Assembly: GCA_018826295.1 (NCBI GenBank) | Contig: JAHJZX010000055.1 | Span: forward strand, 62,001-126,000 | Reading direction: 5' to 3' | Origin: Gammaproteobacteria bacterium | Lineage (GTDB): Bacteria > Pseudomonadota > Gammaproteobacteria > Enterobacterales > Alteromonadaceae | DNA length: 64,000 bases | In this document: positions 37,194-48,280 of the stretch, one piece after another | Numbering within the stretch: the first letter of the stretch is position 1 | Layout: each line of letters opens with the position of its first letter | Made by a program: the position numbers and the translations under genes | Notes under the pieces: generated by a model | Seen by the model: only the letters and a program-made list of their open reading frames with translations | Database searches by the model: none | What the model was told of the DNA's origin: nothing

Positions 37194-39878
37194 ATGACGA
37201 AAATCACTCTGCGTTCCTGGCTGCTATTGTGCAGCCTGCTGCCGGCCTTGCTGCTCAGTGTATTCTGTGCCGGTTATTTTAGCTATGTTCGCCATCAGGA
37301 GTTAGCACTTTCTTTTACCGGCAAAGCCGGGCAAATTGGCCAGACACTGGCGCTGAGCAGCAGTGCTTTGCTACAGCAAACCAGCAGCGACAGCCTGAAC
37401 CAATTATTGATGCAGTCACACCAGCAAAACTCGCCCTATATCAGCAATATCAGCCTGGTGTCGGCCACTAAAGCCGTTTTTCATACCAATGCGTTGCAAT
37501 TTAACGACCATTTGTTGCTAACGCCAGGTACACAGCTGAGCCCAGCCGGCAAGATGTTGCAGCAGCAACAGCAATTATTGTTCTATATTCCGCTGTATAA
37601 CAGCAACGACAGCTACCTGCTGTTGCAGTTGCCTATGGCCGAGCTGCAATTGCGACAGCATCAGGCCGTATTATACGGTCTGTTGTTAGCCCTGGCCGCG
37701 CTGTTGCTGGTGTGTCTGCCCGCCTACTGGTTGCTGCTCAGGGTCACCAAGCCGCTACAAAATATTAGCCAGCAAGTCAGTCAACTGGTAAGCGGCGCCA
37801 TGCCGGGCCCGGCAATAGCCAGTATTGTGACTGAACTTAATACCTTGCAACACAGCCTGCAGCAGTTGGGTAACAGCTTGCAGGAACAACAACAGGAAAC
37901 CGAACAACAGTTTGAGCAAATAACCAGTGATTTACAGCTCAGCATGGAGCAACTGGAAGTACAGAATATTCAGCTGGATTTTGCCCGGCGCAAAGCGCTG
38001 GAAGAAAACCGGCAAAAATCAGAATTTTTAGCCAAAATGAGTCATGAACTACGCACCCCGTTAAATGGGGTGATTGGCTTTACCCGACAACTGCTGAAAA
38101 CCCGGCTGTCCGGTGCACAACAGGATTACCTGACCACCATTCAAAAATCAGCCAACAGTTTGCTGCATTTGGTTAATGACGTGCTGGATTTCTCCAAACT
38201 GGAAGAAGGCCGCTTATCTATCAACCCGGAGCCGTTTTCGCTGCGGGATCTATTACACGATGCCACTGAGCTGCTGGCGGCAAATGCCTTTGATAAACAT
38301 CTGGAACTGGTGTTGCTGGTTGAGCCGTCCTGTCCGGATGATCTGGTCGCCGATCCGGCCCGCTTTACGCAAATACTGATGAACATCGCCGGCAATGCCA
38401 TTAAATTTACCGATCATGGCAGCATCGTTATCCGCGTGTCAGCCACCTTGCTCAATGAAGACCAACTGATCCTGCATTGCTCTGTACAGGACACCGGTTG
38501 CGGTATTAGTGAAGAACAGCAAAGCTTGTTGTTTCAGGGCTTTAGCCCATCAACTGAACGCAGCCATCAAACCGGCTCGGGTTTAGGTCTGATGATCTCT
38601 CAACGGCTGGTAAAAGCGATGTCGGGCAATATCGGCTTTGAAAGCCGTGAAACAGAAGGTTCTACTTTCTGGTTTACCATTAAATGTCTGCGCCATCAGT
38701 TGTCGGTTGCCGACAGCCTGCCGACAGACGCGCTGGAAAACAAACAGATATTGTATTTTGAACCGCAGCAACATTCGCGTGAAGCCACCCTGAGTCTGCT
38801 GCACAGCTGGGGCCTGCAGGTTACCGCCTGTGCCACCAAGGGCCAGTTGCAGCAAGCCTTAGCCAAACAACAACGCTACGATATTGGCCTCATCGGCCGC
38901 ACTATCGCCATTAATCAGGTTAATCAGGTTATTAGCCTGATCGAACAAATTAATGCCGTCTGCGATCACAACTGTGTACTGGTAAATACGCTTTCACCTC
39001 ATTTACGTGAAACCTTGCTCAACAGCGGTGCTGATGCGGTGCTGTCAAAACCACCGCATATTCGCAAGCTGGCTGCTACGTTAAGTGCACCTTATCAACA
39101 ACAGCAACAGTCACAGCTGTTGCCGGTAAGCAGCACCCGCAGCAATCTTAAAGTTCTGACGGTAGATGATAACGAAGCCAACCTGAAACTGATCAACACC
39201 CTGTTAGCCGAACATGTATTGCAAATAGACTCGGCCCGCGATGGTGCCATGGCCTGGCACAAAGCCACTCAGCATGCCTATGACATTATTTTTATGGACA
39301 TTAACATGCCGGTAATGGACGGTGTCACCGCTTGTCAGCGTATCCGGCAAAGCTCATTAAATGAGCATACGCCGATTATTGCCGTAACTGCCCAGGCCAG
39401 TGAAGGTGAACGGGCCAGGCTGCTGACACTGGGCTTTAACGAGTTTTTAAGCAAGCCACTGGATGAAACCATGTTGTATTGCAGTTTGCAGGAATATTGT
39501 CCGGCGGTACGGCTTGCCGCCTCTACCGACTGGCCTGCCAGCAAACTGGTCGATTGGCTACAGGCACAGGAACGCGCCGGCGGTAAAACCGCGCTGGTTA
39601 AAGATATGCTGCAAATGCTGCTGGACAGCATAGCGCCCACTTGCCAGGCCTTACAGCAGGCGCTGCAGGATGACAATAACCAACAGGTACTGCAACTGGT
39701 GCATAAATTACATGGCGCTTGCTGCTATACCGGCGTGCCCAGGTTAAAAAGCCTGGCCGAACTGCTGGAAACACAACTAAAACAGGGTAAGTCACTGGCT
39801 GAGCTTGAGCCTGAGTTTCTCGAGCTGGATGACGTTATGCAGGCATTATGGCAGGAAAGCCGGCTGTGGAACTGGTAA
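37194..39878 (+). CDS. barA: Hybrid sensor histidine kinase BarA
   Basis: This 894-residue tripartite kinase has a transmembrane helix near the N-terminus and a second near residue 175 flanking a periplasmic domain. A long Gln-rich coiled linker follows. Next are HisKA with H284 (KMSHELRTPLNGVIGF), an HATPase domain (GSGLGLMISQRLV), a degenerate receiver, a receiver with D702 (MDINMPVMDG), and an HPt domain with H840 (HKLHGACC). BarA signals through UvrY to the Csr system. The start at 37194 omits a 27-residue upstream extension that would overlap the rlmD start. Confidence 0.88.
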   Translation: MTKITLRSWLLLCSLLPALLLSVFCAGYFSYVRHQELALSFTGKAGQIGQTLALSSSALLQQTSSDSLNQLLMQSHQQNSPYISNISLVSATKAVFHTNALQFNDHLLLTPGTQLSPAGKMLQQQQQLLFYIPLYNSNDSYLLLQLPMAELQLRQHQAVLYGLLLALAALLLVCLPAYWLLLRVTKPLQNISQQVSQLVSGAMPGPAIASIVTELNTLQHSLQQLGNSLQEQQQETEQQFEQITSDLQLSMEQLEVQNIQLDFARRKALEENRQKSEFLAKMSHELRTPLNGVIGFTRQLLKTRLSGAQQDYLTTIQKSANSLLHLVNDVLDFSKLEEGRLSINPEPFSLRDLLHDATELLAANAFDKHLELVLLVEPSCPDDLVADPARFTQILMNIAGNAIKFTDHGSIVIRVSATLLNEDQLILHCSVQDTGCGISEEQQSLLFQGFSPSTERSHQTGSGLGLMISQRLVKAMSGNIGFESRETEGSTFWFTIKCLRHQLSVADSLPTDALENKQILYFEPQQHSREATLSLLHSWGLQVTACATKGQLQQALAKQQRYDIGLIGRTIAINQVNQVISLIEQINAVCDHNCVLVNTLSPHLRETLLNSGADAVLSKPPHIRKLAATLSAPYQQQQQSQLLPVSSTRSNLKVLTVDDNEANLKLINTLLAEHVLQIDSARDGAMAWHKATQHAYDIIFMDINMPVMDGVTACQRIRQSSLNEHTPIIAVTAQASEGERARLLTLGFNEFLSKPLDETMLYCSLQEYCPAVRLAASTDWPASKLVDWLQAQERAGGKTALVKDMLQMLLDSIAPTCQALQQALQDDNNQQVLQLVHKLHGACCYTGVPRLKSLAELLETQLKQGKSLAELEPEFLELDDVMQALWQESRLWNW

Positions 39879-39892
39879 AGCCTAATAGCAGC

Positions 39893-40285
39893 TTAACGTT
39901 CCAGGATCACGGTAGCGGCGGCATAGGCCTGTTCATCGGTAATAGATAACCAGATATGCTGAATACCCAGCGTCAGCGCCAGCTCAGCGGCATAGCCCGT
40001 TAACTGCAGTTGTGGCGCACCGGCGGCGTTATTACTGACATTAAAATGCTGAAACGACACGCCTCGGCCAATACCGGTACCCAGGGCTTTAGCTGCGGCC
40101 TCTTTAGCGGCAAAACGTTTAGCAAAATAGCGCGCAGCATTGGCCGGATGCTGCTGTTCAAGCTGTTGAAATATAGCCTGCTCATCCTGTGTTAACACGC
40201 GCTTGATCAGCGCCGGACTGCGCTGCAGACTTTGGGCAATCCGTTCAATTGCAACGATATCTGTACCCAGTCCGGCAATAGCCAT
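39893..40285 (-). CDS. acpS: Holo-[acyl-carrier-protein] synthase
   Basis: This 130-residue AcpS transfers 4'-phosphopantetheine from CoA to acyl carrier protein. The signature GLGTDIVAIERI (about 5-16) and KRFAAKEAAAKALGTG (about 56-71) carry the metal-binding Asp and Glu. The start directly abuts the pdxJ stop, the conserved recO-pdxJ-acpS arrangement. It is convergent with barA. Confidence 0.94.
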   Translation of the reverse strand: MAIAGLGTDIVAIERIAQSLQRSPALIKRVLTQDEQAIFQQLEQQHPANAARYFAKRFAAKEAAAKALGTGIGRGVSFQHFNVSNNAAGAPQLQLTGYAAELALTLGIQHIWLSITDEQAYAAATVILER

Positions 40286-41020
40286 TTAGCGACGCGCCTC
40301 TGTCATCAGCCGCTTCATTTCTCGCACCGCAGCATCTAAACCGCTAAACACCGCCCGCGCCACAATAGCATGGCCGATATTCAGTTCGTACATTTGCGGT
40401 ATAGCGGCAATTGGCTGCACATTATGATAATGCAAGCCATGGCCAGCGTTAACAATAAGCCCAAGCGATGCAGCATAAGCTGCCGCCTCACTGATGCGTT
40501 TAAGCTCTGCCGCCTGTACAGCGGCATCTTTGCTTTCGGCATATTTGCCGGTATGTATTTCAATATAGGGCGCGCCAGAGCTGGCGGCCGCTTCTATCTG
40601 GCGGTGATCGGCATCAATAAACAGCGATACCAGAACATTCTGCTCACGCATCTGGCTAACAGCATCGGTAATACGGCTAAGCTGCCCGGCCACCTCTAAC
40701 CCACCTTCAGTGGTCAGCTCCTGGCGTTTCTCCGGCACAAAACAGGCAAAATGCGGCTTTAACCTGGCTGCAATAGCCAGCATTTCGTCCGTCACTGCCA
40801 TCTCAAAATTTAACCGGGTTGCGATAGTGTCCCGCAAAATAAATACATCGCGGTCAATAATATGCCGGCGATCTTCGCGCAGGTGCACGGTAATACCGTC
40901 GGCACCGGCCTGCTCGGCTACCAGCGCAGCATGCACCGGTTCAGGATAATAGGTACCACGCGCCTGGCGCAGGGTTGCGACATGGTCGATATTGACACCA
41001 AGATAAATGGGATTAGACAT
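40286..41020 (-). CDS. pdxJ: Pyridoxine 5'-phosphate synthase
   Basis: This 244-residue TIM-barrel enzyme makes pyridoxine 5'-phosphate from deoxyxylulose phosphate and aminoacetone phosphate in vitamin B6 synthesis. Motifs are [31 protein letters not shown], and [12 protein letters not shown] near the C-terminus. It lies 20 bases after recO and abuts acpS. Confidence 0.96.
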   Translation of the reverse strand: MSNPIYLGVNIDHVATLRQARGTYYPEPVHAALVAEQAGADGITVHLREDRRHIIDRDVFILRDTIATRLNFEMAVTDEMLAIAARLKPHFACFVPEKRQELTTEGGLEVAGQLSRITDAVSQMREQNVLVSLFIDADHRQIEAAASSGAPYIEIHTGKYAESKDAAVQAAELKRISEAAAYAASLGLIVNAGHGLHYHNVQPIAAIPQMYELNIGHAIVARAVFSGLDAAVREMKRLMTEARR

Positions 41021-41040
41021 GTCTTACTCCGGACTTCTGC

Positions 41041-41727
41041 TTAACGTTGTTCAAATAAGGCCCGGCTGGCCAGAGGTTTGCCTCCCAGCAGCGGTGCCAG
41101 TAATTGTCTGCTTAAAAGTTTGGCACTGCGCCGGGTATCAGGGTGCTGCCAGTTGTTGTCTGCTATGGCCAGTAAATGACTACCGGGGTAACCCTGAGTG
41201 GCGGCCACAAACCCCTGCTCATTCAGCCACTGATAATGCCCCTGAGCCGATATCGGCTGACCGTCACTATCGGTTTGCCAGTCGATAGGCAAGCCCAGCT
41301 CACCTAACAGCGCAAACTCGAAACTGCGCAAGCAAGGTTCCAGTTCTGCTTTTTCCTGCTGCACCAGTAATAACTGCTGCAAACTGTGCTGATACAACTG
41401 AAATAGCTGCTCTGACGCCAGGTTATCCGGCCACAACCGGCACAGCAGCTCATTTAAATAGAGCCCGCTGTACAGCACAGTGCCGCTGTACAGCAGCGCC
41501 GGGCTGGCTTCTTCGATGCTACGTACTGTTTTGAGTTCTGTACGGCCAGTCAGCTGCAGCATAAACAGCTGAAACGGTTGCAATGCCAGCCGACGTTTGC
41601 CCTGCTTTTTACGTACCACCGCCGACAAACGGCCATGCTCGGCCAACAGCAACTGTAAGATCAGTTTATCTTCACCCAGTGCACGGCTGTGCAGAATAAA
41701 ACCGGGCCAAAGCGAGCTGTCAGCCAC
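41041..41727 (-). CDS. recO: DNA repair protein RecO
   Basis: This 228-residue protein helps load RecA onto SSB-coated gaps. An N-terminal OB-fold (LWPGFILHSRALGEDKLILQLLLAEHGRLSAVVRKKQG) and a helical C-terminal domain are visible. There is no zinc-finger Cys4 set, as in E. coli. It lies 5 bases after era. Confidence 0.93.
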   Translation of the reverse strand: MADSSLWPGFILHSRALGEDKLILQLLLAEHGRLSAVVRKKQGKRRLALQPFQLFMLQLTGRTELKTVRSIEEASPALLYSGTVLYSGLYLNELLCRLWPDNLASEQLFQLYQHSLQQLLLVQQEKAELEPCLRSFEFALLGELGLPIDWQTDSDGQPISAQGHYQWLNEQGFVAATQGYPGSHLLAIADNNWQHPDTRRSAKLLSRQLLAPLLGGKPLASRALFEQR

Positions 41728-41732
41728 AGGGG

Positions 41733-42641
41733 TTAATCGTCTCCATAGCCCAGGCTGCGCAGAGCGCGTTCATCGTCGGCCCAGCCCGATTTCACCTTCA
41801 CCCACACCTGCAAAAATACCGGTTGCTCTAACATCGACGCCATATCAAGCCGCGCCTCTGTGGCTATGGTTTTAATGCGCTCGCCTTTATTGCCGATAAC
41901 CATGCGTTTCTGGCTGTCGCGCTCCACCAAAACCAGGGCAGCGATGTGATAATGTTTTTCTTCCCACTTAAAGCGTTCAATCTCTACGGTGACCGAATAG
42001 GGTAATTCATCGCCGAGAAAACGCATAAGTTTCTCGCGCACTATTTCAGCCGCCATAAAACGCATTGAGCGATCGGTGACATAGTCATCCGGAAAGAAAA
42101 ATTCGCACACAGGCAAATGCTTATGTACCACAGTGCGCAAGGCTTCTACGTTGTCACCGGTTTCGGCAGACAGCGGCACCACATCAACAAAATTTAGCTG
42201 ACTGCCAAGCCACTGCAGGTGTGGTAATAAGGTATCCTTGTCACGATACAAATCGACTTTATTCACCACCAGGATCACTGGTTTTTTCGCGGCAATCAGC
42301 CGGTTAAGCACCATCTGGTCATCGTCGGTCCAGCGGGTACCTTCTACCACAAACAATACAAACTCAACGTCCAGAATCGAGCTGGCTGCAGCTTTATTCA
42401 TCAGCCGGTTAATGGCGCGTTTTTCTTCTATGTGCAGCCCCGGCGTATCAACATATACCGTTTGATAGTTGTCGCGCGTATCAATACCAACAATACGGTG
42501 GCGGGTGGTCTGCGGCTTTTTGGACGTAATACTGACTTTTTGCCCAACCAGTTTGTTCAGCAAGGTAGATTTGCCAACATTGGGCCGGCCAACAATTGCC
42601 ACCAAAGCAGCGTAAGTAGGCGTTTGACTGTTATCTGTCAT
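41733..42641 (-). CDS. era: GTPase Era
   Basis: This 302-residue Era acts in 16S rRNA maturation and 30S assembly. The GTPase motifs are [12 protein letters not shown] (G1), the KPQTTRHR switch (G2), DTPGLH (G3) and NKVDL (G4). A C-terminal KH domain carries [12 protein letters not shown]. It overlaps the rnc end by 11 bases. Confidence 0.96.
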   Translation of the reverse strand: MTDNSQTPTYAALVAIVGRPNVGKSTLLNKLVGQKVSITSKKPQTTRHRIVGIDTRDNYQTVYVDTPGLHIEEKRAINRLMNKAAASSILDVEFVLFVVEGTRWTDDDQMVLNRLIAAKKPVILVVNKVDLYRDKDTLLPHLQWLGSQLNFVDVVPLSAETGDNVEALRTVVHKHLPVCEFFFPDDYVTDRSMRFMAAEIVREKLMRFLGDELPYSVTVEIERFKWEEKHYHIAALVLVERDSQKRMVIGNKGERIKTIATEARLDMASMLEQPVFLQVWVKVKSGWADDERALRSLGYGDD

Positions 42642-43305
42642 GCTTGATTTTTTCCAACGCCATCTGAGCGGCGTCTTGCTCTGCCTTGCGGCGTGAACTG
42701 CCGGTAGCGCTAAAAGGGGCCATACCTGCTATGGTACAACGCACAGTAAAGGTTTGCTGATGCGCCTCACCGGCCGTGGCAATGACATCATATACCGGCA
42801 AGGCTAAGCGTAGCCCTTGCAGATATTCCTGCAACAGGGTTTTCGAGTCTTTCTGCTCACCTGGCGTGATAGTCTGCAGCCGGCTGCCAAACCACAGCAA
42901 AATACGCGCCTTACAGACTTCCATACCGGCATCAAGGTAAATAGCCCCTAAAATGGCTTCAACCACATCGGCCAGAATAGATTCGCGACGAAAACCGCCG
43001 CTTTTCAGCTCGCCCGGGCCAAGCCGCAGGTATTCGGACAATTGCAGCTCTTGCGCAATTTCTGCCAGCGTCACACCTTTAACCAGTGCAGCACGCATAC
43101 GGGTCAGGTCGCCTTCGCGGGCTTTAGGAAAGTTGGCATACAGGGTTTCTGCAATCACTAAGCTGAGTATGGCGTCGCCAAGGAACTCCAGCCGCTCATT
43201 GTGTTGGCCTTTACAGCTACGGTGTGTCAGTGCCTGCTCCAGCAGAGCCGGCTGATGAAACTGATGGCCCAGCCGGGCCATCAAAGGGGTTAACGATTTT
43301 TGCAT
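42631..43305 (-). CDS. rnc: Ribonuclease III
   Basis: This 224-residue RNase III cleaves double-stranded RNA such as rRNA precursors. The catalytic signature [17 protein letters not shown] is in the first third, and a dsRNA-binding domain at the C-terminus ends with [16 protein letters not shown]. It sits in the lepB-rnc-era-recO-pdxJ operon. Confidence 0.96.
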   Translation of the reverse strand: MQKSLTPLMARLGHQFHQPALLEQALTHRSCKGQHNERLEFLGDAILSLVIAETLYANFPKAREGDLTRMRAALVKGVTLAEIAQELQLSEYLRLGPGELKSGGFRRESILADVVEAILGAIYLDAGMEVCKARILLWFGSRLQTITPGEQKDSKTLLQEYLQGLRLALPVYDVIATAGEAHQQTFTVRCTIAGMAPFSATGSSRRKAEQDAAQMALEKIKHDR

Positions 43306-43336
43306 GCTTGTCTCTTAGCAAGATGACCGGGCGGGA

Positions 43337-44260
43337 TTAGTGAATAGTACCAAGCCGCTCAAACCTGATGCCGGTTGGCACCCAGCCAGGTATCCAGCTG
43401 TTTGGGTCATCATTAAATTCAAAACTCATCCAGATAAATACCGCCTTGCCAACCATATTGTCTGCCGGCACAAAGCCCCAGAACCGGCCGTCACGGCTGT
43501 TATCACGGTTATCGCCCAGCACAAAGTAGTGATCGGCCGGCACAATAAATTCGTCTATCGCGGTATCGTTCTGTTTAAAGAAAAACTCCATGTGCTCACG
43601 TTTGGCCGGAGTTTGCAAAATATCATGGGCAACGTCGGCTAATTGTTCAGTGTAGCGGCGCTGTGGATACAACTCCTGGAAAAACTCACCTTCGTTTTTC
43701 AATGTTATTGCTACGGCTTCCAGCTTACCGCAATCGGTTTGCTGAGCTGGGCTACAGGCTTTCTCAATATAGAGTTGTTTGTTGCGGTAAATAACCCGGT
43801 CACCCGGCAAACCTATTACCCGTTTTATATAGTCAACGGTGGGTTGTTCCGGGTATTTAAATACCGCCACATCACCACGCTGCGGTGTGTTATTGCTGTA
43901 CAGGGTTTTACGCCATACCGGGTCTTTCACATCATAGGAAAACTTTTCTACCAGAATAAAATCGCCCACCAACAGCGTTGGCATCATGGAGCCCGACGGG
44001 ATCTGAAAAGGTTCATAGATAAAAGAGCGGAAAATGGTGATCAGCGCTATGACCGGAAAAATAGATTTTGCCGTTTCAATCAGCTGTGGCTCTTTTAGCA
44101 CAGTTTCTGAAGCTTCAAGTGACAACTGGCCACCGGCAGCAGACTGAGCCATGACCAATTGTTGCTGGCGTTTTGGCGCCAGCACAAACTTGTCCAACAG
44201 CCAGATCAGGCCACAGGCCAGCGTTAACAGCACCAGAAAAATAGCAAAATAACCTGCCAT
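43337..44260 (-). CDS. lepB: Signal peptidase I
   Basis: This 307-residue inner-membrane protease removes signal peptides from exported proteins. It has an N-terminal transmembrane segment and a short Lys/Gln-rich cytosolic part. The catalytic Ser is S91 (IPSGSMMPTLL) and the general base is K146 (YIKRVIGLPGDRV). GDNRDNSRDGRFWG marks box E. It lies 15 bases after lepA. Confidence 0.96.
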   Translation of the reverse strand: MAGYFAIFLVLLTLACGLIWLLDKFVLAPKRQQQLVMAQSAAGGQLSLEASETVLKEPQLIETAKSIFPVIALITIFRSFIYEPFQIPSGSMMPTLLVGDFILVEKFSYDVKDPVWRKTLYSNNTPQRGDVAVFKYPEQPTVDYIKRVIGLPGDRVIYRNKQLYIEKACSPAQQTDCGKLEAVAITLKNEGEFFQELYPQRRYTEQLADVAHDILQTPAKREHMEFFFKQNDTAIDEFIVPADHYFVLGDNRDNSRDGRFWGFVPADNMVGKAVFIWMSFEFNDDPNSWIPGWVPTGIRFERLGTIH

Positions 44261-44275
44261 GTCAAACCCTTATAT

Positions 44276-46075
44276 TTATTTACCGACTTTCAGAATGGCG
44301 AGGAATGCCTCTTGCGGCACTTCAACGTTACCCACCTGCTTCATGCGCTTTTTACCTTCTTTCTGCTTTTGCAGCAGTTTTTTCTTCCGGCTAACGTCGC
44401 CACCATAACATTTCGCCAATACGTTTTTACGCATCTGCTTTATAGTAGTACGGGCGATAACATGGTTGCCGATAGCGGCCTGAATAGCGATATCAAACAT
44501 CTGCCGCGGGATCAGCTCTTTTAACTTTTCCGCCAGTTCACGGCCACGGCCCTGTGCAAAATCAATGTGGCTGATAATGGCCAGCGCATCAACCCGTTCG
44601 CCGTTAATTAATATATCTACCCGCTGCATATTCGAGGTCTGGAACCGTTTAAAACTATAGTCCAGTGACGCATAGCCACGGCTTGTCGATTTTAAGCGGT
44701 CAAAGAAATCCATCACCACTTCAGCCATTGGCAGCTCATAAGTGACAGCTACCTGGCGGCCGTGATACAGCATATTGGTTTGCACACCACGTTTTTCGAT
44801 ACACAGGGTAATAACGTTACCCAAATATTCTTGCGGCACCAGAATATGCGCTTCGACGATAGGTTCGCGAATTTCATCAATATCGTTTACTGCTGGCAGC
44901 GCGCTGGGGTTATCTACCATCACCAGATCGCCGTTCTTTTTCACCACTTCGTACACTACCGTTGGTGCCGTGGTGATCAGATCCAGATCGTACTCGCGCT
45001 CTAAACGTTCCTGAATAATTTCCATGTGCAACATGCCGAGGAAACCAATGCGGAAACCAAAACCCAGAGCGCCGGAGTTTTCTGGCTCATAAAATAATGA
45101 CGAGTCATTGAGGCTCAGCTTTGCCAGCGCATCACGAAAATCTTCGTAATCGTCACTGGACACCGGGAACACGCCGGCATAGACCTGCGGTTTTATACGT
45201 TTAAAACCAGGTAAGGGTTTTTCAGCGCTGTTTTTCGCCAAGGTAAGCGTGTCGCCAACCGGCGCACCTTTAATTTCTTTTATACCGGCAATAACAAAGC
45301 CTACTTCACCGGTTTTCAACTCACCGGTATTCGTTGCTTTGGGGCTGAAGACCCCCACTTTGTCAACTTCATAAGTCTGGCCGGTCGACATGACTTTAAT
45401 TTTGTCTTTGGCTTTAATGCTGCCGTGCTTTACCCGTACCAGCGACACTACACCCTGATAGGCATCAAACCAGGAATCGATGATCAACGCCTGAGTCGGC
45501 TGTTCCGGCTCACCTTCCGGCGCTGGAATTTTCTTTACAATGGTTTCCAGCACATCTTTGATACCCAGGCCGGTTTTGGCAGAACACTGCACAGCACCAA
45601 CAGCTTCAATACCAATAATATCTTCAATTTCCTGCGCCACACGATCCGGATCGGCCTGTGGTAAGTCAATTTTGTTCAGTACCGGTAATACTTCCAGGTT
45701 CATGTCCAACGCAGTGTAGCAATTGGCTACCGTTTGCGCTTCAACACCCTGGCCGGCGTCAACAACCAACAAAGCGCCTTCACAGGCAGCCAGCGAGCGG
45801 CTTACTTCATAGGTAAAGTCAACGTGGCCCGGCGTATCGATAAAGTTAAGCTGATAGGTTTCACCGTCATCGGCTTTGTAATACAGCGTAACACTTTGCG
45901 CTTTAATGGTAATACCGCGCTCACGCTCCAGATCCATTGAATCCAGCACCTGTTGCTGCATTTCGCGGTCAGACAAACCACCACAATACTGAATTAACCG
46001 ATCTGACAGTGTTGATTTACCATGGTCGATATGGGCGATAATTGAAAAGTTTCTGATGTGATTAAGTTTAGGCAT
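44276..46075 (-). CDS. lepA: Elongation factor 4 (LepA)
   Basis: This 599-residue GTPase acts in translation and ribosome biogenesis. The G motifs are [22 protein letters not shown] and NKIDLP. It lacks the EF-G domain IV and has the LepA-specific C-terminal domain ([26 protein letters not shown]). The ATG at 46075 fits the conserved [19 protein letters not shown] start and is preferred over 46135. Confidence 0.96.
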   Translation of the reverse strand: MPKLNHIRNFSIIAHIDHGKSTLSDRLIQYCGGLSDREMQQQVLDSMDLERERGITIKAQSVTLYYKADDGETYQLNFIDTPGHVDFTYEVSRSLAACEGALLVVDAGQGVEAQTVANCYTALDMNLEVLPVLNKIDLPQADPDRVAQEIEDIIGIEAVGAVQCSAKTGLGIKDVLETIVKKIPAPEGEPEQPTQALIIDSWFDAYQGVVSLVRVKHGSIKAKDKIKVMSTGQTYEVDKVGVFSPKATNTGELKTGEVGFVIAGIKEIKGAPVGDTLTLAKNSAEKPLPGFKRIKPQVYAGVFPVSSDDYEDFRDALAKLSLNDSSLFYEPENSGALGFGFRIGFLGMLHMEIIQERLEREYDLDLITTAPTVVYEVVKKNGDLVMVDNPSALPAVNDIDEIREPIVEAHILVPQEYLGNVITLCIEKRGVQTNMLYHGRQVAVTYELPMAEVVMDFFDRLKSTSRGYASLDYSFKRFQTSNMQRVDILINGERVDALAIISHIDFAQGRGRELAEKLKELIPRQMFDIAIQAAIGNHVIARTTIKQMRKNVLAKCYGGDVSRKKKLLQKQKEGKKRMKQVGNVEVPQEAFLAILKVGK

Positions 46076-46246
46076 GTTGTCCGCAAAACTGTAAGCATTA
46101 GGCGAAGCAGCAAACTTGGTAACAGCAAGTTGCAACCTCCAGCGCTAACGCGGGTTATTCCGATAAATTAGCGCGAATTGTACTCTATCCGGCGTCAGCT
46201 TGCTATGTGTTCTTCATCACAGCAGACGCCCGCTTCGTCGGCGGGT

Positions 46247-46693
46247 TTAGGCCTGGTTTACCTTTAATGCCGGTAATACCGCCAGAATGTGAATTTGCTG
46301 CGCCGTATCCTGCCGCTGCCCATACCAACGCGCCACAGCAAAGCCAAGCGTTGTCGCCGCAAAAGACACTAAGATTACCAAGGCTTCAGGCAACGCTGCA
46401 GCCGTGCCAACTAAGGCGCCGGCTAACAGCAAAACCAGCGGTAGCAGGTAAACCAATAAAGCGGCATTAACCAGACTCTGTTCCGCTACACCTATACGCA
46501 CCTGCTCACCGGCTAACAGTGGCAATGTGGTGGCTAAAAAAAAGCGTTGCTGGCGCGGTGTCATGGCCTTGGTAACGATGCCGGTGCCGCAATCGCTGCT
46601 AACCTGACAAGCATTGCAAGTGCCGACCGGTGTGGTGGTAAGCCAGACGCCGTCTACTTGGGTGGCCACTACAGTGGCAATTTCTTCCACCAT
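46247..46693 (-). CDS. rseC: RseC-family membrane protein
   Basis: This 148-residue protein has four cysteines near the N-terminus (CNACQVSSDC plus flanks) and two hydrophobic helices (about 72-115). This matches RseC, linked to SoxR reduction and to the rpoE operon. It overlaps rseB by one base (TAATG). The 171-base gap before lepA carries no clear gene. Confidence 0.88.
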   Translation of the reverse strand: MVEEIATVVATQVDGVWLTTTPVGTCNACQVSSDCGTGIVTKAMTPRQQRFFLATTLPLLAGEQVRIGVAEQSLVNAALLVYLLPLVLLLAGALVGTAAALPEALVILVSFAATTLGFAVARWYGQRQDTAQQIHILAVLPALKVNQA

Positions 46694-47628
46694 TAATGCA
46701 CAGCCGCCGCCAATTGCCGGGCCGTATCAATACTAACCGGGCCTATCACGGTTACTTCAACCTGACTGCCGCTTTGTACATAGATAGTAGTCGCACCATC
46801 ACGATAGGCTTGTGTCGGTAAGCGCTGCGAATTCTGCACAAATACCGATACCTGATGCAGGCCATCACTAAGCAGCCAGTAACTTAGCAGATTGCTATCC
46901 AGTTGCGGCAAAGCTGCAGGTTCTGACACCTCGGTATAGCCCTGCGGTAACCAGTTTAACTGATGGCTTTTACCGGCCACATTAGTCGCACCAGCCAGCT
47001 CCGGTGCTGCAGGTAAGTCAGTCTGCAGTAAGGCCACTAAGCCTTCTGGCAATTCCGGAGCGATCTGCATATGGGTAACTAACCAGCGCTCCAGCGCATT
47101 TTGTTGCTCTGACATGGTATCTATGCGTAACGGAAACCCGGTTTGATCATCCAGCCACAACCAGTAATCATAACGGCCATTGTCTTTTGCCGTCAGGCGC
47201 AGTAACTGCGCTGTGCGACCCGACATCACCGAGCTGCTGCCAGCTACCGCATGGTACAATTGTTCAATATTGGCCCGCGGTTCAAACAATACCGCCGGTA
47301 ACTCGGCAATACTGTCGCTGCGGGTAACAAAAGGCGGCCGGTCGGCCAAGAGGTAATACACCAACGCATCGCGGCGCAGTATATCAACGCCACTGGTATC
47401 AAGCGGGATTAAATGTTCAATCTCATGTTGCTCGGTTTTACCATGCAACCAACGGTAAGTGTCTACTTTGGTGCCTTTTAGTACGACAAAAGACGCATCA
47501 AAGTTATATTGCTTTACCGCATGCTGCACTTTATCAAACAAATCCCAGGCAGTCTGTTCAGCCGACACCGCGGCTGACAGGCTAACTAGGATTAAGGCAC
47601 TACAAAAGCCAGAAAATCGCATGCTCAT
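46693..47628 (-). CDS. rseB: Periplasmic sigma-E regulator RseB
   Basis: This 311-residue MucB/RseB protein has a signal peptide (about 1-23). An N-terminal LolA-like lipid/LPS-sensing domain carries ASFVVLKGTKVDTYRWLHGKTEQHEIEHL. A C-terminal domain carries LNWLPQGYTEVS. It shields RseA from DegS cleavage. Overlap with rseA is 4 bases. Confidence 0.92.
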   Translation of the reverse strand: MSMRFSGFCSALILVSLSAAVSAEQTAWDLFDKVQHAVKQYNFDASFVVLKGTKVDTYRWLHGKTEQHEIEHLIPLDTSGVDILRRDALVYYLLADRPPFVTRSDSIAELPAVLFEPRANIEQLYHAVAGSSSVMSGRTAQLLRLTAKDNGRYDYWLWLDDQTGFPLRIDTMSEQQNALERWLVTHMQIAPELPEGLVALLQTDLPAAPELAGATNVAGKSHQLNWLPQGYTEVSEPAALPQLDSNLLSYWLLSDGLHQVSVFVQNSQRLPTQAYRDGATTIYVQSGSQVEVTVIGPVSIDTARQLAAAVH

Positions 47629-48239
47629 TGCTCAGGTTGCTGTTCGCTTCTTTCCGTGGTCTGGCTGGCCTGACGAGACTGTTCCATCACCCTGACCTGC
47701 TGGCGATGGGCGTTTAACAGTACTTGCAAACGTTGCTGTTGTTCCAGCATAGCCTGGCGCTCCTGCTCAGCAAAACGGTCTTCTACTGTGGTTTGACTTA
47801 AGCTAACCGGGGTATAAAACCCGCCTATCGGTTGGGTATGCAATACCGGTAATGGCGAAGTCACATCTGTTTGCGGTTGCTGATATTGCTGCATACCAAT
47901 AACGGCTAACACGGCAACACCTGCGGCGACAGCGCCCTGGGCCACCGGCTGCAACCAGCTACCATTTGCCGCCTGCACCACAAACTGGCTTACACGCTGC
48001 GACAAACTACGGGAACTGTTTAAATGATACTCGGGCTCGTCAGCCAACAGGTTGGCAAAATCGGTCGCAAAATCGGCGTTTAACGGGCTTTGTTCCCGTC
48101 GCAGGACGGCCCCGACCAGCTGATAGCGGTCCAGTTGCTGCTGTAACTCGCTGTCGGCTAATAGCTGATCAAGCTGCGCTTTTGTCAGCGGTTGATTATC
48201 GCTGGCAGCAGAGAGCCATTGCTGATGTTCTGACGACAT
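47625..48239 (-). CDS. rseA: Anti-sigma-E factor RseA
   Basis: This protein has 204 residues from the ATG at 48239, which has AGGAAA before it; an upstream start at 48278 would add 13. The cytoplasmic anti-sigma domain (about 1-85) is followed by one membrane helix (about 100-120, GAVAAGVAVLAVIGM) and a periplasmic Gln-rich tail. It binds RpoE and is cleaved by DegS/RseP in envelope stress. It is located directly after rpoE. Confidence 0.9.
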   Translation of the reverse strand: MSSEHQQWLSAASDNQPLTKAQLDQLLADSELQQQLDRYQLVGAVLRREQSPLNADFATDFANLLADEPEYHLNSSRSLSQRVSQFVVQAANGSWLQPVAQGAVAAGVAVLAVIGMQQYQQPQTDVTSPLPVLHTQPIGGFYTPVSLSQTTVEDRFAEQERQAMLEQQQRLQVLLNAHRQQVRVMEQSRQASQTTERSEQQPEQ

Positions 48240-48280
48240 AATGTTTCCTGTCTTTAAATTACTGGTTGTTACCACCACTG